Below are positions 1-9,301 of a stretch of 64,000 bases of DNA, piece after piece (position 1 is the stretch's first letter; the number at the start of each line of letters is the position of its first letter). Source of the stretch: an uncultured Bacteriovoracaceae bacterium (lineage in GTDB: Bacteria > Bdellovibrionota > Bacteriovoracia > Bacteriovoracales > Bacteriovoracaceae); assembly GCA_937923325.1 (NCBI GenBank), contig CAKZUQ010000016.1, positions 1-64,000 on the forward strand, read 5' to 3'. A program made the translations under genes and the position numbers. The notes under the pieces were generated by a model. The model ran no database searches and was not told the DNA's origin. It saw only the letters and a program-made list of their open reading frames with translations.

Positions 1-166
1 GACAAGCATCGAGAACTTAAGTGCTGCAAACTCTAGGATCAGAGATGTAGATTACGCTCAAGTATCTGCTGAAAATGCTAAAAATAATATTCTTAATCAA
101 GCTGGTACAGCCGTACTTAGTCAAGCTAATGCCGGTGGACAATCAGCATTAAGATTAATTGGATAA
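1..166 (+). CDS. fliC: Flagellin, C-terminal fragment (gene cut by left window edge)
   Basis: The last 54 codons of a flagellin gene, read in the frame starting at base 2 and ending in TAA at 164-166. The peptide carries the conserved flagellin D0/D1 C-terminal helix signature: IENLSAANSRIRDVDYA, then AENAKNNILNQAG, and the terminal SALRLIG. In the family this helix packs against the N-terminal helix to form the inner tube of the flagellar filament. A strong terminator follows 14 bases after the stop, so the gene is the last of its transcript. Which flagellin paralogue this is cannot be told from the fragment. Confidence 0.93.
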   Translation, partial: TSIENLSAANSRIRDVDYAQVSAENAKNNILNQAGTAVLSQANAGGQSALRLIG

Positions 167-180
167 TTAATACACTTCAG

Positions 181-211
181 GGAGCTAGCTTCAGTCTAGC
201 TCCTTTTTTTT
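181..211 (+). terminator. Rho-independent terminator of the flagellin gene
   Basis: GGAGCTAG at 181-188 pairs with CTAGCTCC at 196-203 around a 7-base loop. Eight T follow directly, which is a textbook intrinsic terminator. The T-run touches the last codon of the convergent methyltransferase gene. Confidence 0.9.
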
Positions 212-1349
212 ATTTATTTTTATGCTTGTTTAAATAGGGATCAATAGACCACTCGTTTATGAATTCTTTGTAGTCATTTAGAAATCTTTTATTAATTTCA
301 TCATTTCTTTGAACTTTTTGACACCTTAGCATTATGTTTTTTGGTGTATGTTCAGTTTCAATGAATTCCATAACTTGAACTTTATAGCCTTGAGCTTCTA
401 AATATTTAGCTCTGGAACTATCTGTTATAAGTGCACAGAGCTTATCTTTGTGAACACCATGTTCTAACAGAAGTTTACTTTTTTCATTCCTTAACTGCTT
501 ATTTAGTTCATGTTGACAGCATGGAACGAATATCATCTTTTTTGCATTGTATTTTAGGGAAAATAGTATGGCCTCATCTGTCGCTGTATCGCATGCATGT
601 AAGGTCATTACAAAGTCTATATCACTTTCTGACTTAAAGTCATGAATAAATCCATGGACAAAAGAGAGGCCTGAAAATTTTAACTTTTTTGCAATTAAGT
701 TACAGTTGTCAATAACTTCTTGTTTTAAATCAATACCTTTTATTGTGGTGTTGATCTTTTTGATATTTTTAAAATAATGATAGATAGCAAAAGTTAGATA
801 AGATTTTCCACTTCCAAAATCAATTGCATTTATTGATTCTAAATTTTCATTTTTATACATGTCGTCAACCATTTCTAAAAAACGATTTATTTGTTTGAAT
901 TTTTTGTAATAATTAGATTTAACTTTTCCATTCTTAGACATAACTCCAATTTCTATTAAAAAATCACAAGGAGTTCCATCTGGAATTAAATAATTCTTAC
1001 TTCTGTTATGTGTTTTATTTAGCTTTGTTTCTTTTTTATTTTCGATAATTTTTATCTTCATTTTTTTATTAATTAAAAATTGAAAGTCAGATGTTTTTGT
1101 TTTTAACAATGCCTGTTTAAATTCTTGGATATACTCATTTTGAAATTTAATTAAAAAGTTTTCTTTAGAGATATCTTTGATATCGTTGTGTTTTATGAAT
1201 CTAATTTCTATCTTAAATGAAGAATCACTCTTTTTTGTAACTAGTATATTTCTAATTTCTTTTGTTTTATCTCGTGGTCCAGAAAAAGAAATTGATTCAA
1301 ATGTTCCAGCATTTAGATGCTCTTCGACTAAATTATATGTTTTTTCCAT
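210..1349 (-). CDS. SAM-dependent methyltransferase (Methyltransf_32-like)
   Basis: A 379-residue class I methyltransferase. Residues 1-150 form a poorly conserved, lysine-rich N-terminal domain. The SAM-binding core begins near residue 173 with AIDFGSGKSYL (glycine-rich motif I), followed by an acidic strand end in GIDLKQEVIDNC. Then come MTLHACDTATDEA and, near residue 277, FVPCCQHEL. The LHACD and PCCQHEL motifs are characteristic of the PF13679 group (GSTCD-like), whose substrates are mostly unknown. RNA or protein methylation is possible but the sequence does not settle it. It stands alone, convergent to flagellin and divergent from the lipoprotein at 1539. The start has only a weak ribosome binding site. 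Confidence 0.8.
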   Translation of the reverse strand: MEKTYNLVEEHLNAGTFESISFSGPRDKTKEIRNILVTKKSDSSFKIEIRFIKHNDIKDISKENFLIKFQNEYIQEFKQALLKTKTSDFQFLINKKMKIKIIENKKETKLNKTHNRSKNYLIPDGTPCDFLIEIGVMSKNGKVKSNYYKKFKQINRFLEMVDDMYKNENLESINAIDFGSGKSYLTFAIYHYFKNIKKINTTIKGIDLKQEVIDNCNLIAKKLKFSGLSFVHGFIHDFKSESDIDFVMTLHACDTATDEAILFSLKYNAKKMIFVPCCQHELNKQLRNEKSKLLLEHGVHKDKLCALITDSSRAKYLEAQGYKVQVMEFIETEHTPKNIMLRCQKVQRNDEINKRFLNDYKEFINEWSIDPYLNKHKNK

Positions 1350-1538
1350 AACTAGTTAATAACACGTTGAAGCTTTCTTTTATATAAGATATATCTAAGA
1401 AGTATATAAATTACCCATGTTTAGTCTCTTTTTTTTACATTTTATCATTTCAATTTTGAATTTTATTACAAATTCTATCTAAATCTTAAGACTTTAAGGT
1501 TATATTTTAATAATTTTCTTTAAAACAAAGGAGAAAGT

Positions 1539-2912
1539 ATGAGTAAATTAGTATTATACCTAAGTCTGATTTTAAGTCTATTGTCGTGTGAAGATAAACC
1601 GGTTGTTAAAAAAGGGGAGTTTAACCAACCTAATGCAGATTTCGATCTCGATGGAAAAACTAATCAATCTGAATTAAATGATGGAGAAAATCCTTATATT
1701 AACAATGAGATTGCTAATAACTACCTTGGTGATTCAAAAACATCTCTTCATGTAAGACTAAAAACGCATAAAGAGATAAGAGAAGAGCTAGGCTTTTTAA
1801 ATTTAGAAGATAGTATTAAGTTTTTTAATGAAAAATCATTTATTATTCCAAGTCTTTTCAAAGATCAAGTTAGTAAAAACACCTCAAAAGATATCTATTT
1901 TAAAAATGTTCTGGCATGTATGTCTAGTGGACAGCTTAACTCTTTAGAGGTTAAATATCCAAAGTTCGAATTAGGTGATGTAGATATTATTTCTGAATTA
2001 AGTAGTCTAAGTCAAAACCTTGATACTCAATTCTATATCTATGATTTTAACACACTTGAGGATATATATTTCTTTAAAAATCAACAAAGAGAATCAGAAA
2101 ATTATAAATCCCATAGATTTAGCTTCGATTATTCAAAGCTATCAAAAGATTTTTGTATTCTATATGATAATCCTAGAACTAAAATAGATGGACTTGTCCC
2201 TGTTTTTAAGCTCCATGAAGATAAATTAGAAAAACAATTTGTAGTAAAGCGATATTCAAAAGGTTTAGCACTAAATCAATCTTTAGAACTTGGTTCATAT
2301 AAGAAGGCAGGCAATATTTATTATAATCCAAAAAATAAATTTTATTCTACATATAGTATTTTTGAAAAAAAGAATAGTACCCAAATTGGAAAAGAGGATC
2401 TTGAGCCTGGTATGCATGTTTCAATAAAACGTTATATCTCTTCAAAAATTAAATACAGAAAACAATTAGTCGGTACTTCTGGTTCAGATATTCGTTATAA
2501 TCCTAGACAAAGAGGAGCGAAACTTCCTACAGGTTGTAATCATTTCCATAAACCTCAAGTTAAAGATGTCTTTTCATTTAATGATCTTAAAAATATTCCT
2601 GTTGAGGATCTAGATTTAGAGTTTGCTAACACTAAGATTCGGCCTAAGTTTCTTAGTGGGTTTTATGTAGAGTATTCTTTTGAAGTTACTGATGAGATGC
2701 TTTTAAATGGAAAACTTGATTTTGAATATTTAAATGAAACAACGAAGAAATACAAGTTCAAGTCGTTTTACTATAGCGAAGGAGAGTTGCTTAAGCCTGA
2801 ACTTAGTAAATTTAGTTATGGAAGATCTCGAAGCTGTTTGAAGCCTTTTAGTATAAAAAGTATGTATGCAGACTTTAAAGATATGAATAGTATATTTTTC
2901 ATCTCTTATTGA
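1539..2912 (+). CDS. Lipoprotein with an EF-hand-like calcium loop, function unknown
   Basis: A 457-residue protein with a clear lipoprotein signal: a hydrophobic stretch ends in LSLLSC, so Cys17 would be lipidated after cleavage. The start is well placed behind AAAGGAGAA. Shortly after the Cys, residues 34-45 read D-x-D-x-D-G-x-x-N-x-x-E. This is the canonical spacing of an EF-hand or thrombospondin-type-3 calcium loop and suggests a Ca-binding linker close to the membrane. The remaining 400 residues match no family I recognise; they are mixed alpha/beta in character with scattered Cys (for example near residues 124, 210, 333 and 440). It is a single-gene unit, convergent with gcvP and sharing a bidirectional terminator. 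It probably sits on the periplasmic or outer face. Confidence 0.75.
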   Translation: MSKLVLYLSLILSLLSCEDKPVVKKGEFNQPNADFDLDGKTNQSELNDGENPYINNEIANNYLGDSKTSLHVRLKTHKEIREELGFLNLEDSIKFFNEKSFIIPSLFKDQVSKNTSKDIYFKNVLACMSSGQLNSLEVKYPKFELGDVDIISELSSLSQNLDTQFYIYDFNTLEDIYFFKNQQRESENYKSHRFSFDYSKLSKDFCILYDNPRTKIDGLVPVFKLHEDKLEKQFVVKRYSKGLALNQSLELGSYKKAGNIYYNPKNKFYSTYSIFEKKNSTQIGKEDLEPGMHVSIKRYISSKIKYRKQLVGTSGSDIRYNPRQRGAKLPTGCNHFHKPQVKDVFSFNDLKNIPVEDLDLEFANTKIRPKFLSGFYVEYSFEVTDEMLLNGKLDFEYLNETTKKYKFKSFYYSEGELLKPELSKFSYGRSRSCLKPFSIKSMYADFKDMNSIFFISY

Positions 2913-2923
2913 TAGTATGAGAT

Positions 2924-2954
2924 TAGCGATTAGAAAAATTATTTCTAATCGCTA
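2924..2954. terminator. Bidirectional terminator between the lipoprotein gene and gcvP
   Basis: A perfect 13-bp stem, TAGCGATTAGAAA at 2924-2936 with its complement at 2942-2954, around a 5-base loop. It lies between two convergent stop codons. A/T runs flank the stem within the sequence, so it can act on both strands. Confidence 0.8.
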
Positions 2955-2961
2955 AAACTTA

Positions 2962-5922
2962 TTATTTAGATATTTCGACTTTGTGAGCTTTTAGTATTTC
3001 TTGGATAATTTCTGTTTGGCCCATATTTCTTAATTTTGCAGCTGAGACTTTATCGTCTAAAATTTCTGCAAGCATATCGATCTTTTCCGACAGTACTACT
3101 TTTTTATTGGCCATAACTTCATCAACCTTTCTTACCGGTGTAAAGTGAGGAGTTGTTGTAAGTATCTCCGGATACTCATCAACCATTTTGTAAATAGTCT
3201 CTACTACGTCACAAAAACCATCTAGCTCTTTTTTAGAAAATGACTCTGTTGGCTCTATCATCAGTCCGTAAATTTCTGGAAATGCAACCGTTGGAGCGTG
3301 AAAACCAAAGTCTAAAAATAACTTTCCTACTCTTGCAATTAGATTTGATTTGTTCGTTCCAGCTTTATCAGCTTTCTCAAAAATAGATGGTGGAAGTGTT
3401 AGAATAAATTCATGCATTCTAGGTGTTTCATCACTATGAGCAGGAAGAATAGGATAGGTCTCTCTAAGCCTTTCATATAAGTATCTTGCACTTAATACCG
3501 ATACAGCACTCATTCTTTTGATACCATCTTTACCAAGGGCTTTTAGGTATGTAAGAGTTCTAACTTTATGGGCAAAGTTTCCATAATGTCTGTGAAATGA
3601 ACCAATGGATGCCAGAGGTTTCTGAGTTGTATATTTTTCTCCTTCTTTAATAACTTGTATTCCAGGGAGGTAGTCCATTAGCTTTTCACTCACAGCAACT
3701 ATGGCATCGCCTGGTCCACCGCCACCATGAGGTATTGACCAGGTTTTATGTAGATTATTGTGAACAGCATCTACTCCTAGCTTGTTCAGATCAATCCATC
3801 CAGCAATAGCATTCATATTGGCTCCATCCATGTAAACAAGTCCACCTACTTCATGGATAGCTTTACTCATTTTTGCGAAATTTGTTTCAAATATTCCTGC
3901 AGTATTTGGGTTTGTCACCATTACACCAGCAATTGATGTGCTATGTTCCTTGATGAGACTAAGCATTTGTTCAAAATCCATCTCTCCACTTTCTTTGGCC
4001 TCAATAGTGATGATACCCATCTTTTGGCCATTGATTGCTTTTGTCTCAAATCCTGCCATTGTTGCAGTCGCTGGATTTGTTCCATGAGCAGACTTAGGTA
4101 TTAAAACTATATTCCTTTGTTCACTTTCTTTATGATCTCTATGATAGTCTTGAAACATTTTTAGACCGACGAGTTCACCTTGAGCTCCAGCTACTGGTTG
4201 AGTTGTAACTCCGGGCAGACCAGTAATTTCTTTAAACCACTTTTGAATTTCAAATAATAGCTCTAAGTTTCCTTGAACATCATCAATTGGTGCTTGTGGG
4301 TGAGTGTCAGTAAAACCTTGAAGCCCAGCGGCCCAATCATTTATCTCTGGATTGTACTTCATTGTACAACTTCCTAGAGGGTATATCCCCTCATCAGGAG
4401 AAAGGTTCTGCTCTCCTAATTTTTTATAATAATCTGTCAGCTCTTCAGTAGAAAATTTTGGAAGAGTGTAGTTTTTTTGTCTTTTGTAATTATTAGGAAT
4501 CTCATTTACTGTTCCTGAAATTGATCCTTTTTTAAAGATAGATGCAAAAAAGTTTACCACTTCATTTAAAGATCTTTTATCTTGTCTATCTGTAAAAGAC
4601 ATCTTGAGTAGATTTAAAGAATCAACTCTCTTTGAGACATCAACACCAAGGTGTATTCCATTTTTAGAGGCTTTTTTTAATAGTGGTTCTATCTCGGTAT
4701 TAATTTTAAATGTTACTTCGTTGTAAAATGGCCCTGTAAAGGCAATATCTACACCTTCTAAGACACTTAATTCTTTTGCAATATATTTAGCATTCTCATG
4801 TGATTTATTAAAGATATCATCAAGTCCACTAGCTCCTCTGTTTAATAGAGCTGCTCCACAAGCTGATGCTATAAAAGACTGATTAGAACAAATATTACTC
4901 GTCGCTTTTTCTCTTCTAATATGCTGTTCTCTTGTCGATAGAATAATTGATTTGCAATCGATGCCATCTATATCTTTTGCCTTTCCAATATATCTACCGG
5001 CTGTGCTTCTTATTTGATTTTTATTTTTATCATTGTATCTAATCGCAAATATACCAAGTCCCGGACCACCGAAGTTTGGTCCAATTGTTAAGTGTTGCCC
5101 CTCTGCTACAATTATATCTGCACCATCTTCACCCCATGCAACGGGTTCTTTTAAACCTACATTTGAAATAGCAACTGGATCTATTAGACCTATAACTAAA
5201 ACACCATTGTCTTTACAAATTTTTGTTATTTCATCGAAGTCTTCTATTAAGCCTAAATTATTAACTTGAGCAAAAGAAAAAGATGCATACTCTTTAGTTG
5301 CAAGTGTATTTTTAAGTGTATCTAAATTAATTTTTCCTGTTGAGTTATCTATGTCCAGGTAATCAATTTGATGGTCAGTGTGCTTAACATAAGTATTGAT
5401 AACTTCTATATCACCTGGATAGATATTTCTTGATATAAGTGAGTTTGTTCTTTTCTTTTGAATTCTCTTGGCCGCACTTATTGCTTCAAATAAACAAGTC
5501 GATCTTTCGTAGAAAGAAGCATTAACAGCTTCAAATCCAGTGATTGAACTTATTGCACTTTGGTAAATCCAAAGTGTTTGGAGTGTTCCCTGGCTTCTCT
5601 CTGGTTGATATGGTGTGTAAGCAGTTGTTAGACCTCTTATATCGCAAACGATTGGAACAATAGGAGCAACAGAATAATCAAAAAGACCATCACCAATCAG
5701 ATTTAATTTTAACTTATTCTTTTTCGATAACTCAGTCATTGATGTTTTGATCGAATCTCGAGATTCAGACTCTGGTAAATTCATTTTTTCTAGTAAGTGA
5801 TCAGAGTCAATATGATTATATAAATCTTTTAATTCTTTTAAATCTAAATATTTTAGCATTTCTTGAATGTCTTGTTCACTAGTTCCAATGTAATGCTTTA
5901 AAAATTCTCTAGGGCTCGTCAT
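2962..5922 (-). CDS. gcvP: Glycine dehydrogenase (decarboxylating), P protein, PA-PB fusion
   Basis: 986 residues, pyridoxal-phosphate enzyme of the glycine cleavage system: it decarboxylates glycine and passes the aminomethyl group to the lipoyl arm of GcvH. The N-terminal half (to about residue 470) resembles GcvPA, with TAYTPYQPERSQG and an AEGQHL...FGGPG stretch. The C-terminal half resembles GcvPB, with PLGSCTMKYNPEIN, SAHGTNPATATMAGF and the PLP-binding HKTWSIPHGGGGPGD, where Lys726 should be the PLP lysine. The KYNP version of the PLGSCTMK motif is typical of the separate PB subunit, so the gene looks like a fusion of two-subunit-type halves. The start follows AAGGAAAAAAACAC. No gcvT, gcvH or lpd is nearby, and the 85-bp leader is too short for a glycine riboswitch. 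Confidence 0.95.
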   Translation of the reverse strand: MTSPREFLKHYIGTSEQDIQEMLKYLDLKELKDLYNHIDSDHLLEKMNLPESESRDSIKTSMTELSKKNKLKLNLIGDGLFDYSVAPIVPIVCDIRGLTTAYTPYQPERSQGTLQTLWIYQSAISSITGFEAVNASFYERSTCLFEAISAAKRIQKKRTNSLISRNIYPGDIEVINTYVKHTDHQIDYLDIDNSTGKINLDTLKNTLATKEYASFSFAQVNNLGLIEDFDEITKICKDNGVLVIGLIDPVAISNVGLKEPVAWGEDGADIIVAEGQHLTIGPNFGGPGLGIFAIRYNDKNKNQIRSTAGRYIGKAKDIDGIDCKSIILSTREQHIRREKATSNICSNQSFIASACGAALLNRGASGLDDIFNKSHENAKYIAKELSVLEGVDIAFTGPFYNEVTFKINTEIEPLLKKASKNGIHLGVDVSKRVDSLNLLKMSFTDRQDKRSLNEVVNFFASIFKKGSISGTVNEIPNNYKRQKNYTLPKFSTEELTDYYKKLGEQNLSPDEGIYPLGSCTMKYNPEINDWAAGLQGFTDTHPQAPIDDVQGNLELLFEIQKWFKEITGLPGVTTQPVAGAQGELVGLKMFQDYHRDHKESEQRNIVLIPKSAHGTNPATATMAGFETKAINGQKMGIITIEAKESGEMDFEQMLSLIKEHSTSIAGVMVTNPNTAGIFETNFAKMSKAIHEVGGLVYMDGANMNAIAGWIDLNKLGVDAVHNNLHKTWSIPHGGGGPGDAIVAVSEKLMDYLPGIQVIKEGEKYTTQKPLASIGSFHRHYGNFAHKVRTLTYLKALGKDGIKRMSAVSVLSARYLYERLRETYPILPAHSDETPRMHEFILTLPPSIFEKADKAGTNKSNLIARVGKLFLDFGFHAPTVAFPEIYGLMIEPTESFSKKELDGFCDVVETIYKMVDEYPEILTTTPHFTPVRKVDEVMANKKVVLSEKIDMLAEILDDKVSAAKLRNMGQTEIIQEILKAHKVEISK

Positions 5923-6007
5923 GTGTTTTTTTCCTTAAAAATGAATAATTTTGAAATATAACTAACATAAAGCTTTAATATTGTTAATCTTAGTTTAATA
6001 TACGTCT

Positions 6008-6703
6008 ATGAAATTATTTATTGATGCAAAACAAGTTGATCTAGAACAATTTACCGCGCAGCTTCCAAAAATTGGAAAAATTATATCTTGTATAGATAGT
6101 AATGTGGAGTTTCATGTTAGAAAGGGTCAATTAGTACTTAAAGAGTTTGAAGGACTTGAGTTAAAAATAAATGCCAAGAGTGAACTAGAGTATCATAAAA
6201 GATATTTCTTCAAAAACTCTCTACATAAAGAACTTTTAGCAAAGGCCATAGGTATTAAAAAGGGTAACGGTAAACCTCGCGTCTTAGATGCTACAGGTGG
6301 AACTCTTAAAGATTCTTTACTAATGTATGCTTTTGGCGTCGAGTTAATAGTTTGTGAAAGAAATCCCATAGCAGCAGCCTTGATACAAAACGCCATAGAG
6401 CAGAATGATTTATCTATTGAGTTTCACCATAAGGCCTGTGTAGCAGAAATCTTTGATGTAGATGTGGCCTATTATGATCCAATGTATTCACATGTGAATG
6501 AAAAGAGTTTACCAAAAAAGGAAATGCGTATATTCCGATCAGTGGTAGGTGAAGATCAAGACTCTGTTAATGTCGCAAATATTTTAAAGAAAAATTACAG
6601 TCGATTAGTGATAAAAAGATCTATAAAAGCTCCATTCTTAATAGATTCACCGTCAATGTCATTTAGTGGAAAATCAACTCGATATGATGTTTATTTGAGT
6701 TAG
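6008..6703 (+). CDS. rsmJ: 16S rRNA (guanine-1516-N2)-methyltransferase RsmJ
   Basis: 231 residues, close to the usual RsmJ length (about 250). After a short variable N-terminus it shows ELLAKAIGIKKG and the SAM-site motif LDATGGTLKDSLLM. Then come CERNPIAAALIQNAI, the catalytic-region motif YYDPMYSH, and KKEMRIFRSVVGEDQDS. These match the RsmJ/YhiQ family in order. In the family the enzyme methylates one guanine of small-subunit rRNA near the decoding site. It is divergent from gcvP and followed 53 bases later by the kinase gene. The start has no clear Shine-Dalgarno sequence. Confidence 0.88.
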   Translation: MKLFIDAKQVDLEQFTAQLPKIGKIISCIDSNVEFHVRKGQLVLKEFEGLELKINAKSELEYHKRYFFKNSLHKELLAKAIGIKKGNGKPRVLDATGGTLKDSLLMYAFGVELIVCERNPIAAALIQNAIEQNDLSIEFHHKACVAEIFDVDVAYYDPMYSHVNEKSLPKKEMRIFRSVVGEDQDSVNVANILKKNYSRLVIKRSIKAPFLIDSPSMSFSGKSTRYDVYLS

Positions 6704-6756
6704 CCTAAAGAAGGATTTTAAGATAAGATACCATGGTTTTAAAAAAAGGATAAAAT

Positions 6757-7758
6757 ATGAAATATGACGTTTATGCAATTGGTAACGCTCTTGTTGATAT
6801 GGAATTCAGTGTTGCACCTGAGTTTTTGACTGAAAATAATGTTGATAAAGGTTTAATGACTTTAATCGAAGAAGATAGGCAAGTAGAACTTATCAATAAA
6901 CTCAATACCCTTGGTAGTGATGAAGTAAAAAAACAATGTGGCGGTAGTGCTGCTAATACTGTAATTGCTGTTTCTCAGTTTGGTGGTAAATCTTTTTATT
7001 CTTGTAAGGTTGCAAATGATGAAACTGGAAAATTTTATCTTTCAGATTTAGGTTCAAATGGTGTTGATACTAAGTTAACAGCTGAAACTGCTGAGAGTGG
7101 AACAACTGGAACTTGTCTTGTTATGGTAACTCCAGATGCTGATAGAACGATGAATACATTTTTAGGAATAACTGGTTCTTACTCTGAAAATGAGATTGAT
7201 TTTACAGCTTTAAAAGAATCTAAATGGCTTTATGTTGAAGGGTATTTAGTTGCATCTCCAACCGGACAAGTTGCAGCTTTAAAAGCTCTGGAGTTTGCTA
7301 GAGAAAATAATATTAAAACTGCGATAACTATGAGTGACCCAAACATGGTTAAGTTTTTTAGAGATAACTTTAATGCACTTGTTGGTAGTGGTGTAGATTT
7401 ATTATTTTGTAACGAAGACGAAGCTCTTGAGTTTACAGGGACTAATAACTTTAAAGAAGCTAGAGAAGAACTTAAAAAAATTGCAAAATCTTTTGTTGTT
7501 ACACTTGGAAAAGAAGGTGCAACAGTTTGGGATAACAATAATTTTATAGATATTGAGGCTCATGTTGTTGATGCTATAGATTCTAATGGTGCTGGTGATA
7601 TGTTTGCTGGTGCTTATCTATATGGAATTACAAATGGTTTAAACCCTTCTAAAGCTGCTGATCTATCTAGTTTATCTTGCTCTAAAATTGTATCTCAGTT
7701 TGGTCCAAGATTAGAGTTGTCACAAGTTAACGAAGTTAAAAATCAAATACTAAAATAA
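6757..7758 (+). CDS. PfkB-family carbohydrate/adenosine kinase
   Basis: 333 residues of the ribokinase fold. The N-terminal signature region contains CGGSAANTVIAVSQFGG, with the substrate-proximal Gly-Gly. The C-terminal signature DSNGAGDMFAGAYLYG contains the catalytic base Asp281 in GAGD. The sequence is nearest in style to the bacterial adenosine kinase/sugar kinase group (opening YDVYAIGNALVDMEF), but the substrate cannot be fixed. It is followed 12 bases later by asnS and is likely co-transcribed with it. The start lies behind an AAAGGATAAA site. Confidence 0.88.
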   Translation: MKYDVYAIGNALVDMEFSVAPEFLTENNVDKGLMTLIEEDRQVELINKLNTLGSDEVKKQCGGSAANTVIAVSQFGGKSFYSCKVANDETGKFYLSDLGSNGVDTKLTAETAESGTTGTCLVMVTPDADRTMNTFLGITGSYSENEIDFTALKESKWLYVEGYLVASPTGQVAALKALEFARENNIKTAITMSDPNMVKFFRDNFNALVGSGVDLLFCNEDEALEFTGTNNFKEAREELKKIAKSFVVTLGKEGATVWDNNNFIDIEAHVVDAIDSNGAGDMFAGAYLYGITNGLNPSKAADLSSLSCSKIVSQFGPRLELSQVNEVKNQILK

Positions 7759-7770
7759 GGATTATAATTA

Positions 7771-9153
7771 GTGAAAGTTCAAGCAATTAAAGATATTTAT
7801 AAAGATAAACCAATAGGATCTAATTTTAAAATTGGTGGCTGGATAAAGTCATTAAGAAAAGCAAAGTCTTTTTCGTTTGTTGTTATTAACGATGGCTCTT
7901 GTCAAAAAGATCTTCAAGTTATTGTTGACGATAAATTTGAAAACTATGAAGAATTTGTTAAGTGTGGAACAGGTAGTTCTGTAATCTTTGATGCAAATAT
8001 CGTTGAGTCTCAAGGTAAGCAAGACTTTGAAGCACAAGCTACCAATATTGATTTCTTTCACCAAGCAGCTGAAGATTATCCTCTTCAGAAAAAAGGTACC
8101 TCTATGGAGTTCCTAAGAGAAGTATCTCACGTTAGAAATAGAACGAATACTTTTGGTGCTGTATTTAGAGTAAGACATGCTCTTACTATGGCCACTCATA
8201 ACTTTTTTAATGAAAGAGGTTATTTTAATATTCATACACCCATTTTAACAGCAATGGATGGCGAAGGTGCCGGAGAGATGTTTAGAGTTTCGACACTAGA
8301 TCCAAAGCAACTTCCACTAGATGATAAAGGTGATATTGATTGGTCTAAAGATTATTTCGGTAAGGAAGCTTTTTTAGCAGTTACAGGTCAACTTGAAGGT
8401 GAATCATTTGCTTGTGGTATGGGGAAAATCTATACATTTGGCCCAACTTTTAGATCTGAAAACTCTCATACAGCTAGGCATTTAAGTGAGTTTTGGATGA
8501 TTGAACCAGAGGTTTCTTTTGCTGACCTTGATGATGTTGCTGAACTTGGAGCAGATTATATCAAGTACATGATTGAATACGCAATGAAACATTGCCCAGA
8601 CGAATTATCATTCTTTAATAGATTTATTGATAAGGGTCTAATTGATCGATTAGAAAAAGTTGTAAGTACGCCTTTTACAAAAATCACCTATACTGAGGCT
8701 ATAGAGATTCTTAAAAACTGTTCTAAGAAATTTGAATTTAAAGTTGAGTGGGGAGTTGATCTTCAAACTGAGCATGAAAAGTTTTTAACAGATGAACATT
8801 TTGTTGGGCCTGTTATTGTTACAGATTATCCTAAAGATATAAAAGCATTTTATATGAAACAAAATGATGATGGAAAAACTGTTAGAGCAATGGATATTCT
8901 TGTTCCTGGTGTCGGTGAAATAATTGGTGGTTCTCAAAGAGAAGAAAATTATGACAAGCTTACTCAAAGAATGAGTGAGATGGATATGGAAGTTGATCTT
9001 TATAAGTGGTATTTAGATCTTAGAAGGTTTGGATCTGTTCCTCACTCTGGGTTTGGACTAGGTTTTGAAAGAGCAGTAATGTACATAACTGGTATGAGTA
9101 ACATTAGAGACGTTATACCATTTGCAAGAACACCTAAAAATCTAGAATTTTAA
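7771..9153 (+). CDS. asnS: Asparaginyl-tRNA synthetase
   Basis: 460 residues, near the usual 466. The N-terminal OB-fold anticodon-binding domain carries GGWIKSLRKAKSFSFVVINDGS. The class II catalytic core includes motif 2 (TFGPTFRSENSHTARHLSEFWMIEPE) and motif 3 (GFGLGFERAVMYITGMSNIRDVIPFAR). Both the FRSENS-TARHL pattern and the length separate it from AspRS and LysRS. It charges tRNA-Asn in the cytosol. The start is GTG at 7771, 12 bases after the kinase stop. A terminator follows the stop, closing the kinase-asnS unit. Confidence 0.96.
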   Translation: MKVQAIKDIYKDKPIGSNFKIGGWIKSLRKAKSFSFVVINDGSCQKDLQVIVDDKFENYEEFVKCGTGSSVIFDANIVESQGKQDFEAQATNIDFFHQAAEDYPLQKKGTSMEFLREVSHVRNRTNTFGAVFRVRHALTMATHNFFNERGYFNIHTPILTAMDGEGAGEMFRVSTLDPKQLPLDDKGDIDWSKDYFGKEAFLAVTGQLEGESFACGMGKIYTFGPTFRSENSHTARHLSEFWMIEPEVSFADLDDVAELGADYIKYMIEYAMKHCPDELSFFNRFIDKGLIDRLEKVVSTPFTKITYTEAIEILKNCSKKFEFKVEWGVDLQTEHEKFLTDEHFVGPVIVTDYPKDIKAFYMKQNDDGKTVRAMDILVPGVGEIIGGSQREENYDKLTQRMSEMDMEVDLYKWYLDLRRFGSVPHSGFGLGFERAVMYITGMSNIRDVIPFARTPKNLEF

Positions 9154-9158
9154 TATAC

Positions 9159-9195
9159 TTAGAGGTTGGAAATTTCGTTTTCAGCCTCTAAAAAT
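9159..9195 (+). terminator. Terminator after asnS
   Basis: TTAGAGGTTG at 9159-9168 pairs with CAGCCTCTAA at 9182-9191 with one G-T wobble. The T-rich tail is poor, so efficiency is uncertain. Confidence 0.55.
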
Positions 9196-9301
9196 TTATT
9201 CTGTTATTCTTAAAATAGTTGAGACATCATGTCTTCTTTTTGTGACTTTTTAGAACTCGCACCTCTTGAAGCTGCAAGTAAAATTTACCGATAAGCTATG
9301 T

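Noticed and set aside
5923..6007. Glycine riboswitch before gcvP
   Set aside because: The 85-base space is shared with the rsmJ promoter and shows no tandem aptamer pattern.
9266..9301. Upstream ATG for the SelO-like secreted protein
   Set aside because: The added residues are charged and would bury the signal peptide. The ATG at 9302 opens directly with it.
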